A program made the translations under genes and the position numbers. The notes below the pieces were generated by a model, which did no database searches, was not told where the DNA came from, and worked only from the letters and a program-made list of their open reading frames with translations. From Nitrospirae bacterium UBA4572 (GTDB taxonomy: Bacteria; Nitrospirota; Leptospirillia; Leptospirillales; Leptospirillaceae), in NCBI GenBank assembly GCA_002387725.1, contig DGKK01000025.1, forward strand, positions 10,400-73,592: a DNA stretch of 63,193 nt, in the 5' to 3' direction. Every line of letters begins with the position of its first letter. The first letter of the stretch is position 1. This document shows positions 34,241 through 42,589 of the stretch, in pieces.

Positions 34241-34776
34241 ATGACTCAGAAAAGGAAAAGGGGCTGGTCATCGTCTATACCGGAGACGGGAAGGGAAAGA
34301 CAACAGCGGCCCTTGGGCTCCTTTACCGTGCCTCGGGCTACCGAATGAGAAGCCTGATGATCCAGTTCATGAAGGGGCGGATGCATTCCGGGGAGCGGGA
34401 GGCGGCTACCCGCGATTCCAATGGACTTGTGACGATCGTCCCCCTTGGGGAAGGGTTTACCTGGGAGACGAAGGATGCGGCACGGGACCGCGCTGTGGCC
34501 CAGCAGGCCTTCGAGTATGCCAGGTCGGAAGCGCTCTCGGGGAAGTATGATCTTGTCGTCCTCGATGAAATCAATATCGCGCTTCGTTACAATTATATCG
34601 ATGTTGCCCAGGTTCTGGCGCTTCTTGATGAACGTCCGTTTCACCAAAATATCGTCCTGACCGGTCGAAATGCTCCGGAGGCCCTTCTGGAGCGAGCCGA
34701 TCTGGTAACCGAGATGAAGATGATCAAACATCCCTTTGAGAAAGGGATTCTTGCACGGAAAGGGGTCGACTTTTAA
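34237..34776 (+). CDS. cobO: Cob(I)yrinic acid a,c-diamide adenosyltransferase (CobO/BtuR family)
   Basis: Attaches the adenosyl group to cobalt. P-loop GDGKGKTTAALGL (about residues 13-25) binds ATP; LVVLDEINIALRY is the Walker-B-like segment; RADLVTEMKMIKHPF is the family C-terminus. 179 residues. It overlaps cbiH (ATGA) and the def start codon by one base (TAATG). Confidence 0.92.
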   Translation: MNDSEKEKGLVIVYTGDGKGKTTAALGLLYRASGYRMRSLMIQFMKGRMHSGEREAATRDSNGLVTIVPLGEGFTWETKDAARDRAVAQQAFEYARSEALSGKYDLVVLDEINIALRYNYIDVAQVLALLDERPFHQNIVLTGRNAPEALLERADLVTEMKMIKHPFEKGILARKGVDF

Positions 34777-35330
34777 TGGCACTGCTCAAGATTGCGAAGA
34801 TGGGCAATCCGGTCCTTCGAAAAATTTCCGAGCCGGTCAGCAAGGAAGAAATAGCACGACCGGAATTCCAGCGTTTTCTCGACGATATGATCGAGACGAT
34901 GAAAGATGAGGATGGTCTGGGCCTTGCCGCTCCCCAGGTCCATGTATCAAAACAGGTGGTCATTATAGAGAGTCTCGATGACCCCCGTTCCGAGGATGGT
35001 CCTCCGACACCCCTTCTTGTCCTGATCAACCCGGTCTTCAAATACATGTCCAAGGAGACGCGAACCGGGTGGGAAGGATGCCTCTCCCTCGACAACCTTC
35101 GGGGAAAGGTGACCCGATCGCGGGCGGTCAAGCTCGAAGCCCTTGGGCGAAAGGGCGAGACCATTGTCCTTGATTGGGAAGAATTTCCGGCGGTGGTGCT
35201 GCAACATGAGATCGACCACCTGCGGGGACATCTCTTCGTCGACAGGATGAAGGACATGTCGACACTGACCCATCTTGGTGAGTTCCACCGCTATTGGATC
35301 AAGGGAGAAAAGGACGTCGAGGAGGTTTAG
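34776..35330 (+). CDS. def: Peptide deformylase
   Basis: Removes the formyl group from nascent proteins. All three metal/catalytic motifs are intact: GLGLAAPQ (about residue 48), EGCLS (about 107) and QHEIDH (about 146), giving the Cys-His-His iron/zinc site and catalytic Glu. 184 residues. It is more often linked with fmt; here its ATG shares a base with the cobO stop, so it is probably the last gene of the cobalamin operon. Confidence 0.95.
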   Translation: MALLKIAKMGNPVLRKISEPVSKEEIARPEFQRFLDDMIETMKDEDGLGLAAPQVHVSKQVVIIESLDDPRSEDGPPTPLLVLINPVFKYMSKETRTGWEGCLSLDNLRGKVTRSRAVKLEALGRKGETIVLDWEEFPAVVLQHEIDHLRGHLFVDRMKDMSTLTHLGEFHRYWIKGEKDVEEV

Positions 35331-35396
35331 TGCGAGAGGCCGATCCCCCCTGGGAGGTCTTGCGGAGGGCAGAGGACGGTCAATGAGAGGGGACGG

Positions 35397-36119
35397 CTAC
35401 CCGAGGTCTGCAAGAAGGGAATAAGTGGCCTCCCGGGGATCCCGAGCGGCAATGATGGGACGTCCGACGACAAGAAGGTCGGATCCCTCGTTCAAGGCCT
35501 CCCGGGGAGATCGGGCATTGAACTGATCATCCCTGGCCCCGATCGGCCCTTGGGGCCGAATCCCTGGAGTCACAAAATAAGGGGTCCCTCCCCAACGTGT
35601 TCGGGCACGGGCAAGCTCCCCCGGAGACATGACAAGTCCATCCGCTCCTGAAGAGAGGGCGACGGATCCCAGACGGGCCACGCCCTCCTCCCGGCTGGGA
35701 TACCCCATCTCCTTCACCTCAACCTCCGTCAAATGGGTCAAGAGAGTGACCGCGATCAGGGCGGGTGGCTCGCTTTCCGAAGCGTCAAGGGCCCTTCGTG
35801 CCGCAGCAATCATCGCCTGTCCTCCCTGGGCATGGATCGTGACCATCCGGATTGCGGGAGAAGGGAGGCGGGAGAGAGTCTCGAAGATGGTGTTGGGGAT
35901 GTCGTGCCATTTGAGGTCGAGAAAGACGGGGATTCCCAGCTCCTCTGCCGTGGAGAGGAAGCTCTCTCCCCAGGAGAGATAGGGAACAGGCCCGCACTTG
36001 ACCATGCCCACCAGGGGGCCAAGATCCCGAAGCAATGCCAGACCCTGTCCCCGATCCGTCAGATCGAGCGCAAGGCAAAGGGGATTTTTGAGCCCCAGCC
36101 TCTCCCTGATTTCCCTCAC
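35397..36119 (-). CDS. pyrF: Orotidine 5'-phosphate decarboxylase
   Basis: Last step of UMP synthesis. LALDL near the start, the catalytic FLDLKWHDIPNT block (Asp-Lys-x-x-Asp) and GADGLVMSP and VTPGIRP motifs place it in the PyrF family. From GTG 36119 it has 240 residues; AAGGAG lies 6 nt upstream and the GTG overlaps the prmA stop (GTGA). The longer frame upstream of that is not supported. Confidence 0.94.
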   Translation of the reverse strand: MREIRERLGLKNPLCLALDLTDRGQGLALLRDLGPLVGMVKCGPVPYLSWGESFLSTAEELGIPVFLDLKWHDIPNTIFETLSRLPSPAIRMVTIHAQGGQAMIAAARRALDASESEPPALIAVTLLTHLTEVEVKEMGYPSREEGVARLGSVALSSGADGLVMSPGELARARTRWGGTPYFVTPGIRPQGPIGARDDQFNARSPREALNEGSDLLVVGRPIIAARDPREATYSLLADLG

Positions 36120-37003
36120 GAGGGGCTCCTTCCCTTGTCGATGACAAAGGTGTCGTAACGCTCTCCCGGAACATTCCGCATTCTCCCCGAAAGCCCTGAC
36201 AGGACCCGGGCCACTGTGTCCGTCTCCTCCTTCGATACCCCGGAGCAAATCATCCGTCCCTTAGGCGACAGCATTTCGTAAAGCATCGGCGTGGTGGAGC
36301 AGAGGATTCCTCCCGTGACATTGGCCAGTATCATGTCAAAGGTAGGCAGGGGAGTCGCGGGAGTAATCTCTTCAAATGCTCCGTACACCAATCCTCGGTC
36401 TTCCATTCCATTGACCCGAAGATTGTGGCGGGTTGCCTCCACGGCATAAGGGTCGTTGTCGATGGCAATTAGTGTCGCCTCTTTCATAATGGTAAGGGCC
36501 GCGACCCCCAGGATCCCCGTTCCGGACCCGAAATCGAGAATCGACCGAGGCTCTTTCGGCCATTGACCGGCCGTCTCCACAATCTGTTCGAGACATCGGA
36601 ATGTCGTTTCGTGCAGACCGGTGCCGAAGGCCATTTGGGGATCGATGCGAACGGTCTCGAGAGCCGGACGATCCTCGGGATCCTCCCATGAGGGAACCAC
36701 CCTTAGGCGTTCTCCCACCGTAAAGCTTTTAAATCCCTGCTCCTTCCAGATCTCCTGCCAATCTTCCTGACGTGCCGACTGGAGGTCTATCGCTGTGGCC
36801 CCGAGGGAGATGAGGGCCGATTCCATCAGAAGCCATTCGGCTGAGGCTGTGTCCGGGGGGACAAAGACGAGTCGGGAGGGATCTCCCTCCTCGATGAGGA
36901 CCGATGATTGGCTGTGGTCGTTCAGCCATTTCAGGAGGTCATCAAGATCCTCGGGGGCGCAAAGGAGGGAGGCATACGTATAGGTGGAGGAAGTGGTCGA
37001 CAC
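36116..37003 (-). CDS. prmA: Ribosomal protein L11 methyltransferase
   Basis: Trimethylates ribosomal protein L11. The SAM site is ILDFGSGTGILGVAAL, preceded by the family block PQMAFGTGLHETTFRCLE, and followed by ILANVTGGIL (NxxxxxL). From GTG 37003, preceded by GAGG at 5 nt, it has 295 residues; the frame is open further upstream without homology. It lies 7 nt after the thioredoxin-like gene and overlaps pyrF. Confidence 0.93.
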   Translation of the reverse strand: MSTTSSTYTYASLLCAPEDLDDLLKWLNDHSQSSVLIEEGDPSRLVFVPPDTASAEWLLMESALISLGATAIDLQSARQEDWQEIWKEQGFKSFTVGERLRVVPSWEDPEDRPALETVRIDPQMAFGTGLHETTFRCLEQIVETAGQWPKEPRSILDFGSGTGILGVAALTIMKEATLIAIDNDPYAVEATRHNLRVNGMEDRGLVYGAFEEITPATPLPTFDMILANVTGGILCSTTPMLYEMLSPKGRMICSGVSKEETDTVARVLSGLSGRMRNVPGERYDTFVIDKGRSPS

Positions 37004-37010
37004 CAAGGCC

Positions 37011-38063
37011 TCAGGGGTTGAATGTGAGCGTGTAGAGCGATGTTTCCGGGGTGAGGAAGACAAGGTCCAGCCGGTGAGGTCCATAGCTTTGTCCGGTGAC
37101 GATGGCATACATCCGGGAGCCGTTAACCCGGACGATGGTTCCGGACTTCGGATCGATCGTGGTGTCGGATCCGGCCTCATCTTTTGCAAGGGGGTGCCCA
37201 TCGACGGTGACAAGAACGATGCCTTCGGATTGGCCCTTCGGACGCCTCATCACGGCATTGACCCCCCGTCCCTGATAATAGACAGTGAGCACCGGAGGAT
37301 GATTGTCTTTTGAAATTCCCGAAAAAACATGATCCGGAGTTGATGACCATAACCCATTAAGAATTATTGAATTATTTATTTTTGTTTGGCCAGAATAGTA
37401 ATATTCTTTTTTATGAAAACCCGAGGCATTTCCAAGGTGTCCCCGATCTGTTCCGGCATAGAGCTCGGGGGTGAGGTCGGGGGAAAAACCGCCAGAATCC
37501 AAATTTCCCTGAGGCGGAGCGGGAAGATGAAGGGCGGAGACGATACTGTCTTCAAGCTCATCATATCCGCCCTCTCCGATGGAGTGGTAGAGAAGTGTAC
37601 CGTCGGGGCCATAGAGGTAGTCTGAGGGCCAGTAATGATTTTTGAAACGTCTCCAGAGCGTCTGATCCTTGTCGAGAACGACGGGAAAAATGATGTGGTA
37701 CTGGGCGATGGCCCTCTCGACTCTCTCCGGCCGTGCGGCAAAGTCGAATTCGGGAGAATGGATCCCGACAATGACGAGACCCTTGTCCTTGTATTTTCGA
37801 TAGATCTCATCAAGATGGGGAAATGTTCGAATGCAGTTGATGCAGGTGTAGTCCCAAAAATCATAGAGGACAACTTTTCCCTGAAGATGGGGAGGAGAAA
37901 CAGGTCCCTGTCCATTCACCCACCCCCCATTTCCCTCAAGGGAGATGGGAGAGCCGAAGGAACGGGCAGGAAAGCCCAAAAGAACAATAAGGGCGGAGAT
38001 AAGACAAAAGGAGGTGAGAAAAGAGAAAAGAGTTCGGATCGGGATAGTTCCGGAATCTTTCAT
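37011..38063 (-). CDS. Thioredoxin-like protein with DipZ-type C-terminal domain
   Basis: Probably periplasmic redox protein. From ATG 38063 (GGGAG 8 nt upstream) a hydrophobic N-terminus (about residues 10-38) is a signal or anchor. The thioredoxin domain carries the active site CINC (in DYTCINCIRTFP). The C-terminal 130 residues (LNGLWSSTPDHVFSG onward) resemble the carbohydrate-binding-like end of DipZ. DipZ normally also has a CcdA membrane domain, absent here. A role in disulfide reduction or cytochrome c maturation is plausible but not shown. 350 residues. Confidence 0.8.
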   Translation of the reverse strand: MKDSGTIPIRTLFSFLTSFCLISALIVLLGFPARSFGSPISLEGNGGWVNGQGPVSPPHLQGKVVLYDFWDYTCINCIRTFPHLDEIYRKYKDKGLVIVGIHSPEFDFAARPERVERAIAQYHIIFPVVLDKDQTLWRRFKNHYWPSDYLYGPDGTLLYHSIGEGGYDELEDSIVSALHLPAPPQGNLDSGGFSPDLTPELYAGTDRGHLGNASGFHKKEYYYSGQTKINNSIILNGLWSSTPDHVFSGISKDNHPPVLTVYYQGRGVNAVMRRPKGQSEGIVLVTVDGHPLAKDEAGSDTTIDPKSGTIVRVNGSRMYAIVTGQSYGPHRLDLVFLTPETSLYTLTFNP

Positions 38064-38094
38064 CGGCAGATCTCCCGGAGGGAAAATGATAGGG

Positions 38095-38131
38095 GCAAGA
38101 AAAAGAAAAGGAAGGCCCGAAGGCCCTCCTT
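38095..38131 (-). terminator. Rho-independent terminator of the por operon
   Basis: On the minus strand AAGGAGGGCC and GGCCTTCCTT form a 10-bp stem (one G-U pair) with a TTCG loop, followed by TTCTTTTTCTT. It lies 32 nt after the porD stop and before the thioredoxin-like gene. Confidence 0.88.
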
Positions 38132-38162
38132 TTAATTGGATCAAAGGTTCAGAAATGAGAAG

Positions 38163-38447
38163 TCAGGGATGTTTCCCCGTCCAGGATTCGGGACGGAATC
38201 CCTCCTTGGAAAGCTCGAAGGTGTCTTTAAGGTCCGTGATCATGATCATCTTGATGGCGTGGTGTTTGGCAAGGTCATCACAGATTCCCACGCAGATCTC
38301 ACAGCCCTTGCACCGATCAACGGCAACGAAGGCCGTTTTGGCGGCGTTATCGTAGAGGATGGTGTTGGCCTCGGGGCAATACTGGGTGCAGAGGCGACAG
38401 GCAGTTTCACTGCAGATAGCTTGGTCGATATGCGCGACAAGATACAA
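38163..38447 (-). CDS. porD: 2-oxoacid:ferredoxin oxidoreductase, ferredoxin-like delta subunit
   Basis: Small iron-sulfur subunit of 94 residues that passes electrons between the TPP core and ferredoxin. Two 4Fe-4S motifs: CSETACRLCTQYCP (Cys12-x4-Cys-x2-Cys-x3-Cys, two residues longer than the usual first spacing) and CKGCEICVGIC. The 4-residue first gap is unusual. Last gene of porABGD. Confidence 0.88.
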   Translation of the reverse strand: MYLVAHIDQAICSETACRLCTQYCPEANTILYDNAAKTAFVAVDRCKGCEICVGICDDLAKHHAIKMIMITDLKDTFELSKEGFRPESWTGKHP

Positions 38448-38468
38448 GGGATTTCTCCTTTAGTTAGA

Positions 38469-39164
38469 TCAGACGGAGGCCTTTTGGCTCTTAGCGGCCC
38501 AGCCGTGATCCTGGGCATATTGGTAGGCGGCGGCAATAACGGCCATGTTGCTCTTCAGAAGCTGCTCTTTTTTGGCAAATTTCTTTTCGATCACATTGTC
38601 GAGAGCGGCCGTGCCTCCGGAGACGACAAATCCCTTTCCGAGAAAGCGTTCACGGACAGACTGTTCGAGGGATTCCATCGACGGGATGCCAAGAATCGAG
38701 GCGATGGCTCCCACCATGGCCATGTTTGTGGCGAGGTCGGTTCCGCCGACTTCACGGGCCATGGTTGTGGCCGGAAGGTAGTGGATCCGTGCCTGACGCT
38801 CCTCAAGTTCGCGAACCTCATCGGGCTGCAGGGGAATCGGGGTGTCGGAGTTGATGAGGACGACACCGTTCTGCTTGAGTCCGGAATAGAACGGCATCGT
38901 ATAGGATTTTCCGTGAGTGATCACCTGAGGATGGAAAATCATGATCACGTTGGGGTAGATGATTTCCCCAATTTCATAAATTCTGTCGATGGCAATGCGA
39001 ACGTAGGATTCAACCGGAGCCATGCGCTTCTCGGAGCCGAAAAAGGGAACAAGGGTGCTTTCCCCGCCATTGATCACCATCCCGTTGCTCAGGATGTGGG
39101 AGGCGGTGACGACTCCCTGGCCTCCGATACCGGCCATACGGATGTTGTAACGCTTGAGTTGCAT
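38469..39164 (-). CDS. porG: 2-oxoacid:ferredoxin oxidoreductase, gamma subunit
   Basis: Gamma subunit (231 residues): begins RMAGIGGQGVVTASHILSNG, the canonical GxGGQG start, and contains PFFGSEKRMAPVESYVRIA. It contributes to coenzyme A and substrate handling at the subunit interface. It follows porB by 65 nt and precedes porD by 21 nt. Confidence 0.92.
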   Translation of the reverse strand: MQLKRYNIRMAGIGGQGVVTASHILSNGMVINGGESTLVPFFGSEKRMAPVESYVRIAIDRIYEIGEIIYPNVIMIFHPQVITHGKSYTMPFYSGLKQNGVVLINSDTPIPLQPDEVRELEERQARIHYLPATTMAREVGGTDLATNMAMVGAIASILGIPSMESLEQSVRERFLGKGFVVSGGTAALDNVIEKKFAKKEQLLKSNMAVIAAAYQYAQDHGWAAKSQKASV

Positions 39165-39229
39165 GGTGCGATCTCCTTCAATTGGGGGAGGAGAGAACGA
39201 TTGCCGTTTCCCCTCCCGGGTCCTGACTC

Positions 39230-40093
39230 CTACTTCTTGGCTTTCTTGGAGGTATCGATGGATTCAAGGTAGGCCTTGGCTTCATCGGAGATGATTTCCA
39301 TGAAACCGTAACGCTTCGATTCGATCTCCCGGGCATCGTCAAGAACCTTCGGGGTCGGGATGGCGTATTCGATATTGCAGGAGGTGTAGGCCTGAATAAA
39401 GGTGGGACCGACTTCTCGGGCAATCATGACGGCTTTCCTAACCACGGAAGCCACCCGGGTCGGATTGGTGGGGGTCAGACGGGCAATGTAGGCAACGCCT
39501 GATGTCTGGGCCAGACCGATCATGTCCATCTTGTCGAAGAGCTTGCCCTTGGGGGCCATCTTGAGGAGGGCACCGCGCTCGGTCATGCCGCTCTCCTGAC
39601 CTCCGGTATTCCCATAGACTTCGTTGTCGAGCATGATGGTGGTAAAACGTTCCTTGCGGAACCAGGAGTGCATCACGGCGCTGAAACCGATGTCCGCCAG
39701 TCCGCCGTCACCTGCCATCACGACCACGTCCTTGGCCTGATCCTTGAACCGGACTTCAAGGCCGCGCTTGAGGCCGGAGGCCACCGCATTGGTGTCCCCG
39801 TAGTTTCCGTAGATGAAGGGAATCGAAGTCTGGGTCAATGCGAGTCGACCGCATCCGGCCGTTCCGATGAGAATGGTGTGCTCGGGGTTGGGGAGTCCCA
39901 CCATCGTGAGACGGATGAAAAGGGTCATGGCGCAACCGGCGCACATGGGATGCTCCTCGAGGACCTCCTTGAAGGAGCCCATTTCGGAGACCTTTTTCTG
40001 TTTCCCGTAGGGACCGCGCTCCACGAGGTCCACGTATTCCTTGGTCATGTACTTCTCCCAACCGGGAGTGATGGTCATATTCTTAAAGCTCAT
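39230..40093 (-). CDS. porB: 2-oxoacid:ferredoxin oxidoreductase, TPP-binding beta subunit
   Basis: Binds thiamine diphosphate and a 4Fe-4S cluster. Cys51 and Cys54 in CAGC with Cys81 in TAGCG and a later Cys (YTSCNIE) form the cluster; GDGGLADIGFSA and MLDNEVYGNTGGQ bind Mg-TPP. 287 residues. The CAGCG-type N-terminus and YGNTGGQ suggest the pyruvate rather than the 2-oxoglutarate enzyme, but this cannot be settled by eye. Separated from porA by 84 nt. Confidence 0.93.
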   Translation of the reverse strand: MSFKNMTITPGWEKYMTKEYVDLVERGPYGKQKKVSEMGSFKEVLEEHPMCAGCAMTLFIRLTMVGLPNPEHTILIGTAGCGRLALTQTSIPFIYGNYGDTNAVASGLKRGLEVRFKDQAKDVVVMAGDGGLADIGFSAVMHSWFRKERFTTIMLDNEVYGNTGGQESGMTERGALLKMAPKGKLFDKMDMIGLAQTSGVAYIARLTPTNPTRVASVVRKAVMIAREVGPTFIQAYTSCNIEYAIPTPKVLDDAREIESKRYGFMEIISDEAKAYLESIDTSKKAKK

Positions 40094-40177
40094 TGGTCAG
40101 CTCCATATTCTTGATAAGTCAAAGAAGTTTTCTTTTGACGTCGTGTTGTTCTGATGACCCTGAATGTCTTGACGTGG

Positions 40178-41422
40178 CTAAAAAACAAATTTCTTGTTCG
40201 GGAAGATCGTCTGAAGGATCATCTCCGTGGGCATGGACATACCGCCGTAGACCCGAGGTCCGGCAACGATCTCTGCCTTGGAGTGTCCGTACAGTGCGGT
40301 GACGATTTCACGATGAAGCCATCCCATGTAGTTAAACTCGGGGACGATGATTCTCTTCGCGTGCTTGCAGGCCTCGCGAAGTTCCGGCGTGGGGAAGGGG
40401 CGAATCGAACGGACCTTGATGAGTCCGATCTTGGTGTTGTGTTCCTCTTCCGCCTGACGGACAGCCTCCCGGGACTGGGAGACGGCACTCCCGGAAGCGA
40501 TCAGCATGATTTCTGCATCTGGGTTGACGACCTCGATCAGGCCTCCCATGTATTTGTTGATGTAGCGACGGGCTCTCTCGTTGGCAGCCCATACTTCCTG
40601 CTGCCAGGAGGCATGAACCTGATAGCTGATGAAGTTGCTCTTCTGGATCGGCGCATCGCGGGAAAGACGGGCCGGAGGATTTTCGTTGTCCATTGCCGGA
40701 ACGGCTTCGGCATAGGGATCTCTCGGAGGAAGCTTGATGTCCTTCGAGGGAATGTTGACATATCCGCGGGCATGGGTGACAAAGAATCCGTCCACCGCCA
40801 CCGCCACGGGGAGGGTGACCTCAGGTCGCTCGGAAATGATGAAGGCCTTCATGGTGTAGTCGAAGAAGTCCTGCTGATTCTCTCCGTGGAGGAGGATAAG
40901 ACCGGAATTGAGAAGATAGGCGAGCTCGACATTGTCGGGCTGGATGGCGAGAGGGGCATTGACCACCCGGCACATGATCAGGAGAACTGCGGGAATCCGT
41001 CCACCTGGCCAGGAGGCGATCACTTCCATGCCTCTCATGAGTCCGGGACCGGCGGTGGCGGTCATGGACCGGGCGCCTGCCCGGGAAGAGCCGGCAATGG
41101 CGGACATCACGCCGATTTCTTCTTCTCCACGGAAATATTCCTTGACATATCCTTCGGCCCAAAGGGAGCCCACCTGCTGCATGGTCTCGCTCTGGGGAGT
41201 GATCGGGTAGGAGATGGCGACGTCGACGTTGGAGCGGCGAATGGCCTCCTTGGCGGCTTCGGACCCTGTAATGAACGCTCTTTCCCGAGGGGCTTCGAAG
41301 AACATGTATTCCGGGGTAACGACCTTCTGTCGATCGCCCGCGGAGAGTTCGCTCTCGGGGGTTCCCTTGACTTCAGGGGCTTTGCCTGCCTGGACGTCTT
41401 TGACTCCTGCCGAATCGGACAT
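40178..41422 (-). CDS. porA: 2-oxoacid:ferredoxin oxidoreductase, alpha subunit
   Basis: Alpha subunit, 414 residues. ISYPITPQSETMQ near residue 70 is the substrate/TPP pyrimidine-side motif, EEIGVMSAIAGSSRAGARSMTATAGPGLMRGMEV (two adjacent blocks) the helical core, and ERPEVTLPVAVAVDGF a family segment. In autotrophs with a reductive TCA cycle this enzyme carboxylates acetyl-CoA to pyruvate with reduced ferredoxin. ATG 41422 has AAGGAG at 6 nt. First gene of porABGD, with a leader of about 280 nt. Confidence 0.93.
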   Translation of the reverse strand: MSDSAGVKDVQAGKAPEVKGTPESELSAGDRQKVVTPEYMFFEAPRERAFITGSEAAKEAIRRSNVDVAISYPITPQSETMQQVGSLWAEGYVKEYFRGEEEIGVMSAIAGSSRAGARSMTATAGPGLMRGMEVIASWPGGRIPAVLLIMCRVVNAPLAIQPDNVELAYLLNSGLILLHGENQQDFFDYTMKAFIISERPEVTLPVAVAVDGFFVTHARGYVNIPSKDIKLPPRDPYAEAVPAMDNENPPARLSRDAPIQKSNFISYQVHASWQQEVWAANERARRYINKYMGGLIEVVNPDAEIMLIASGSAVSQSREAVRQAEEEHNTKIGLIKVRSIRPFPTPELREACKHAKRIIVPEFNYMGWLHREIVTALYGHSKAEIVAGPRVYGGMSMPTEMILQTIFPNKKFVF

Positions 41423-41704
41423 TCATGACTCCTTAATATGGAAGATGGTCAGTGAAGAGAGGGTGAAAACGCTAAAGCTTGATTGAATCGGGCCAAGGCT
41501 CCGAACCAGGGTCCAGGGGGACGCCAGAGTTGTCGTGGCGTGTCGTGAACCAAGGCATGCCGGGAATCCGTGTCTATTTCCTGGGCTAAGGAGATCGGCA
41601 TATGAAGAAAGCCATCAACCCGGGATCTGCCTGTCCAATTTGTCCCGGAGAGGATCCCGCATCTTCAATCAGCCTGCGACAACAATATTATCCAGCGTTC
41701 GAAT
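41423..41704 (-). promoter_or_regulatory. Leader of the por operon
   Basis: Untranslated region between the candidate promoter at 41705-41734 and porA. I see no gene, tRNA or clear hairpin in it; only the ribosome site AAGGAG 6 nt before ATG 41422. Plus-strand open frames here show no coding character. Confidence 0.3.
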
Positions 41705-41734
41705 ACACTATCACCAGTTCTCAAATCAAGTCAA
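41705..41734 (-). promoter_or_regulatory. Candidate promoter of porABGD
   Basis: On the minus strand TTGACT (41734-41729) and TAGTGT (41710-41705) are separated by 18 nt, just past the hairpin that ends the upstream transcription unit. Confidence 0.4.
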
Positions 41735-41748
41735 ACCTGGGGAAGTCT

Positions 41749-41777
41749 CCTCTTGATCCCTTGAAGGGATCAAGAGG
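41749..41777 (-). terminator. Perfect 14-bp hairpin between the unknown gene and por
   Basis: CCTCTTGATCCCTT is followed after one base by its exact complement AAGGGATCAAGAGG. It lies 68 nt after the stop of the gene at 41846-42442 and before the por promoter. No U tract follows on the minus strand, so it may be a transcript-end stabiliser or a Rho-assisted terminator rather than a classic intrinsic one. Confidence 0.55.
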
Positions 41778-41845
41778 CCGGATTCCTGCGAAAGTTCTTG
41801 TTTCGTTTCTTTTTTTCTCTCTCCTAGCAGTCAATCCAGGAAGAC

Positions 41846-42442
41846 TCATTCGGCATGTTCGTCGAGTCCTGCGGCGAGATCATGGCGAAACTCCTCTGGA
41901 ATGTGCAGGGCCTTTGTCTCGTCCCACTTCCAGTCCGGACGCTTTTCGGGGTATTTGACGAGATTCCGGGAATGGGCCACCCCTTCCGGTGTGGCTCCCC
42001 AGGGAGTGAAGGCGGAATCGGAGAGAAGGGCCGAGATCTCGCGGGTCAGACTTTGTAAAAGGTCGAGCTCCCGGACATCGAGATGAATGTGGCCCGTCGG
42101 GGCTAGGCCATGGTCATCAAGAAGAAGGATGGTCCCGCAGGAATCCCGGATGCTCTCGAGGTGCACAAGGATGGAATCCAGCCGGCCCTTGGGAATCCCG
42201 GAGAGAAGAGTGATTCCCGATGAGAAGACAAGGGTGTCCGCCGGCTTGAAGTCGGAAACGTGCGCCAGATCGATGGCGGGAATCGTCTCCTCGAAAAAAC
42301 GCATCAGGCGACGGCGCTCCGCATCGGTATCATTCCAACCCCAACGGGTCGACGATCCGATCATGAGCGTAGGGCGCTCCGAGGTCAGAATCAATCGGGC
42401 AAGGGATCGCACATCATGAGAAGCGGCGTGTGTGGGTGTCAT
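41846..42442 (-). CDS. Unknown protein between the Hyf-like and por clusters
   Basis: Not recognised. From ATG 42442 (weak GAGAG 6 nt upstream; ATG 42457 is an alternative) it has 198 residues: an alpha/beta-looking N-terminal half (RPTLMIGSSTRWGWNDTDAE, TLVFSSGITLLSG, ILLLDDHGL) and a C-terminal half rich in charged residues (KYPEKRPDWKWDE), no Cys cluster motif, no signal peptide, no membrane segment. The single Cys in DSCGTILL is not part of a metal motif. The N-terminal half could be a Rossmann-like or hydrolase-like fold. Its place, 147 nt after hyfI on the same strand, suggests association with the membrane complex. Confidence 0.65.
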   Translation of the reverse strand: MTPTHAASHDVRSLARLILTSERPTLMIGSSTRWGWNDTDAERRRLMRFFEETIPAIDLAHVSDFKPADTLVFSSGITLLSGIPKGRLDSILVHLESIRDSCGTILLLDDHGLAPTGHIHLDVRELDLLQSLTREISALLSDSAFTPWGATPEGVAHSRNLVKYPEKRPDWKWDETKALHIPEEFRHDLAAGLDEHAE

Positions 42443-42557
42443 TGTGGTCTCTCGCATATAGTGTGGTCGGTTCTGAACAAAAGGAAGAGCTTCCGTGACG
42501 GTGTGTCGGTCTGAAATCCCGCTCCTGGGATGTTTTGTCCGGTCTTTCTATGTTAAG

Positions 42558-42572
42558 GGTCCTTCGAGGACC
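42558..42572 (-). other. Short hairpin after hyfI
   Basis: GGTCCT and AGGACC form a perfect 6-bp stem with a 3-nt loop 17 nt after the hyfI stop. No U tract follows; it may cap or process the hyf transcript before the next gene. Confidence 0.35.
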
Positions 42573-42589
42573 AAATCAAGGAGCAGCCG

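Noticed and set aside
38136..39272. 378-codon plus-strand open frame opposite porG/porD
   Set aside because: Shadow of GC-rich coding DNA; the minus-strand frames have clear motifs.
40154..41428. 424-codon plus-strand open frame opposite porA
   Set aside because: Antisense to porA with its mirror-like composition; no start site or recognisable domain.
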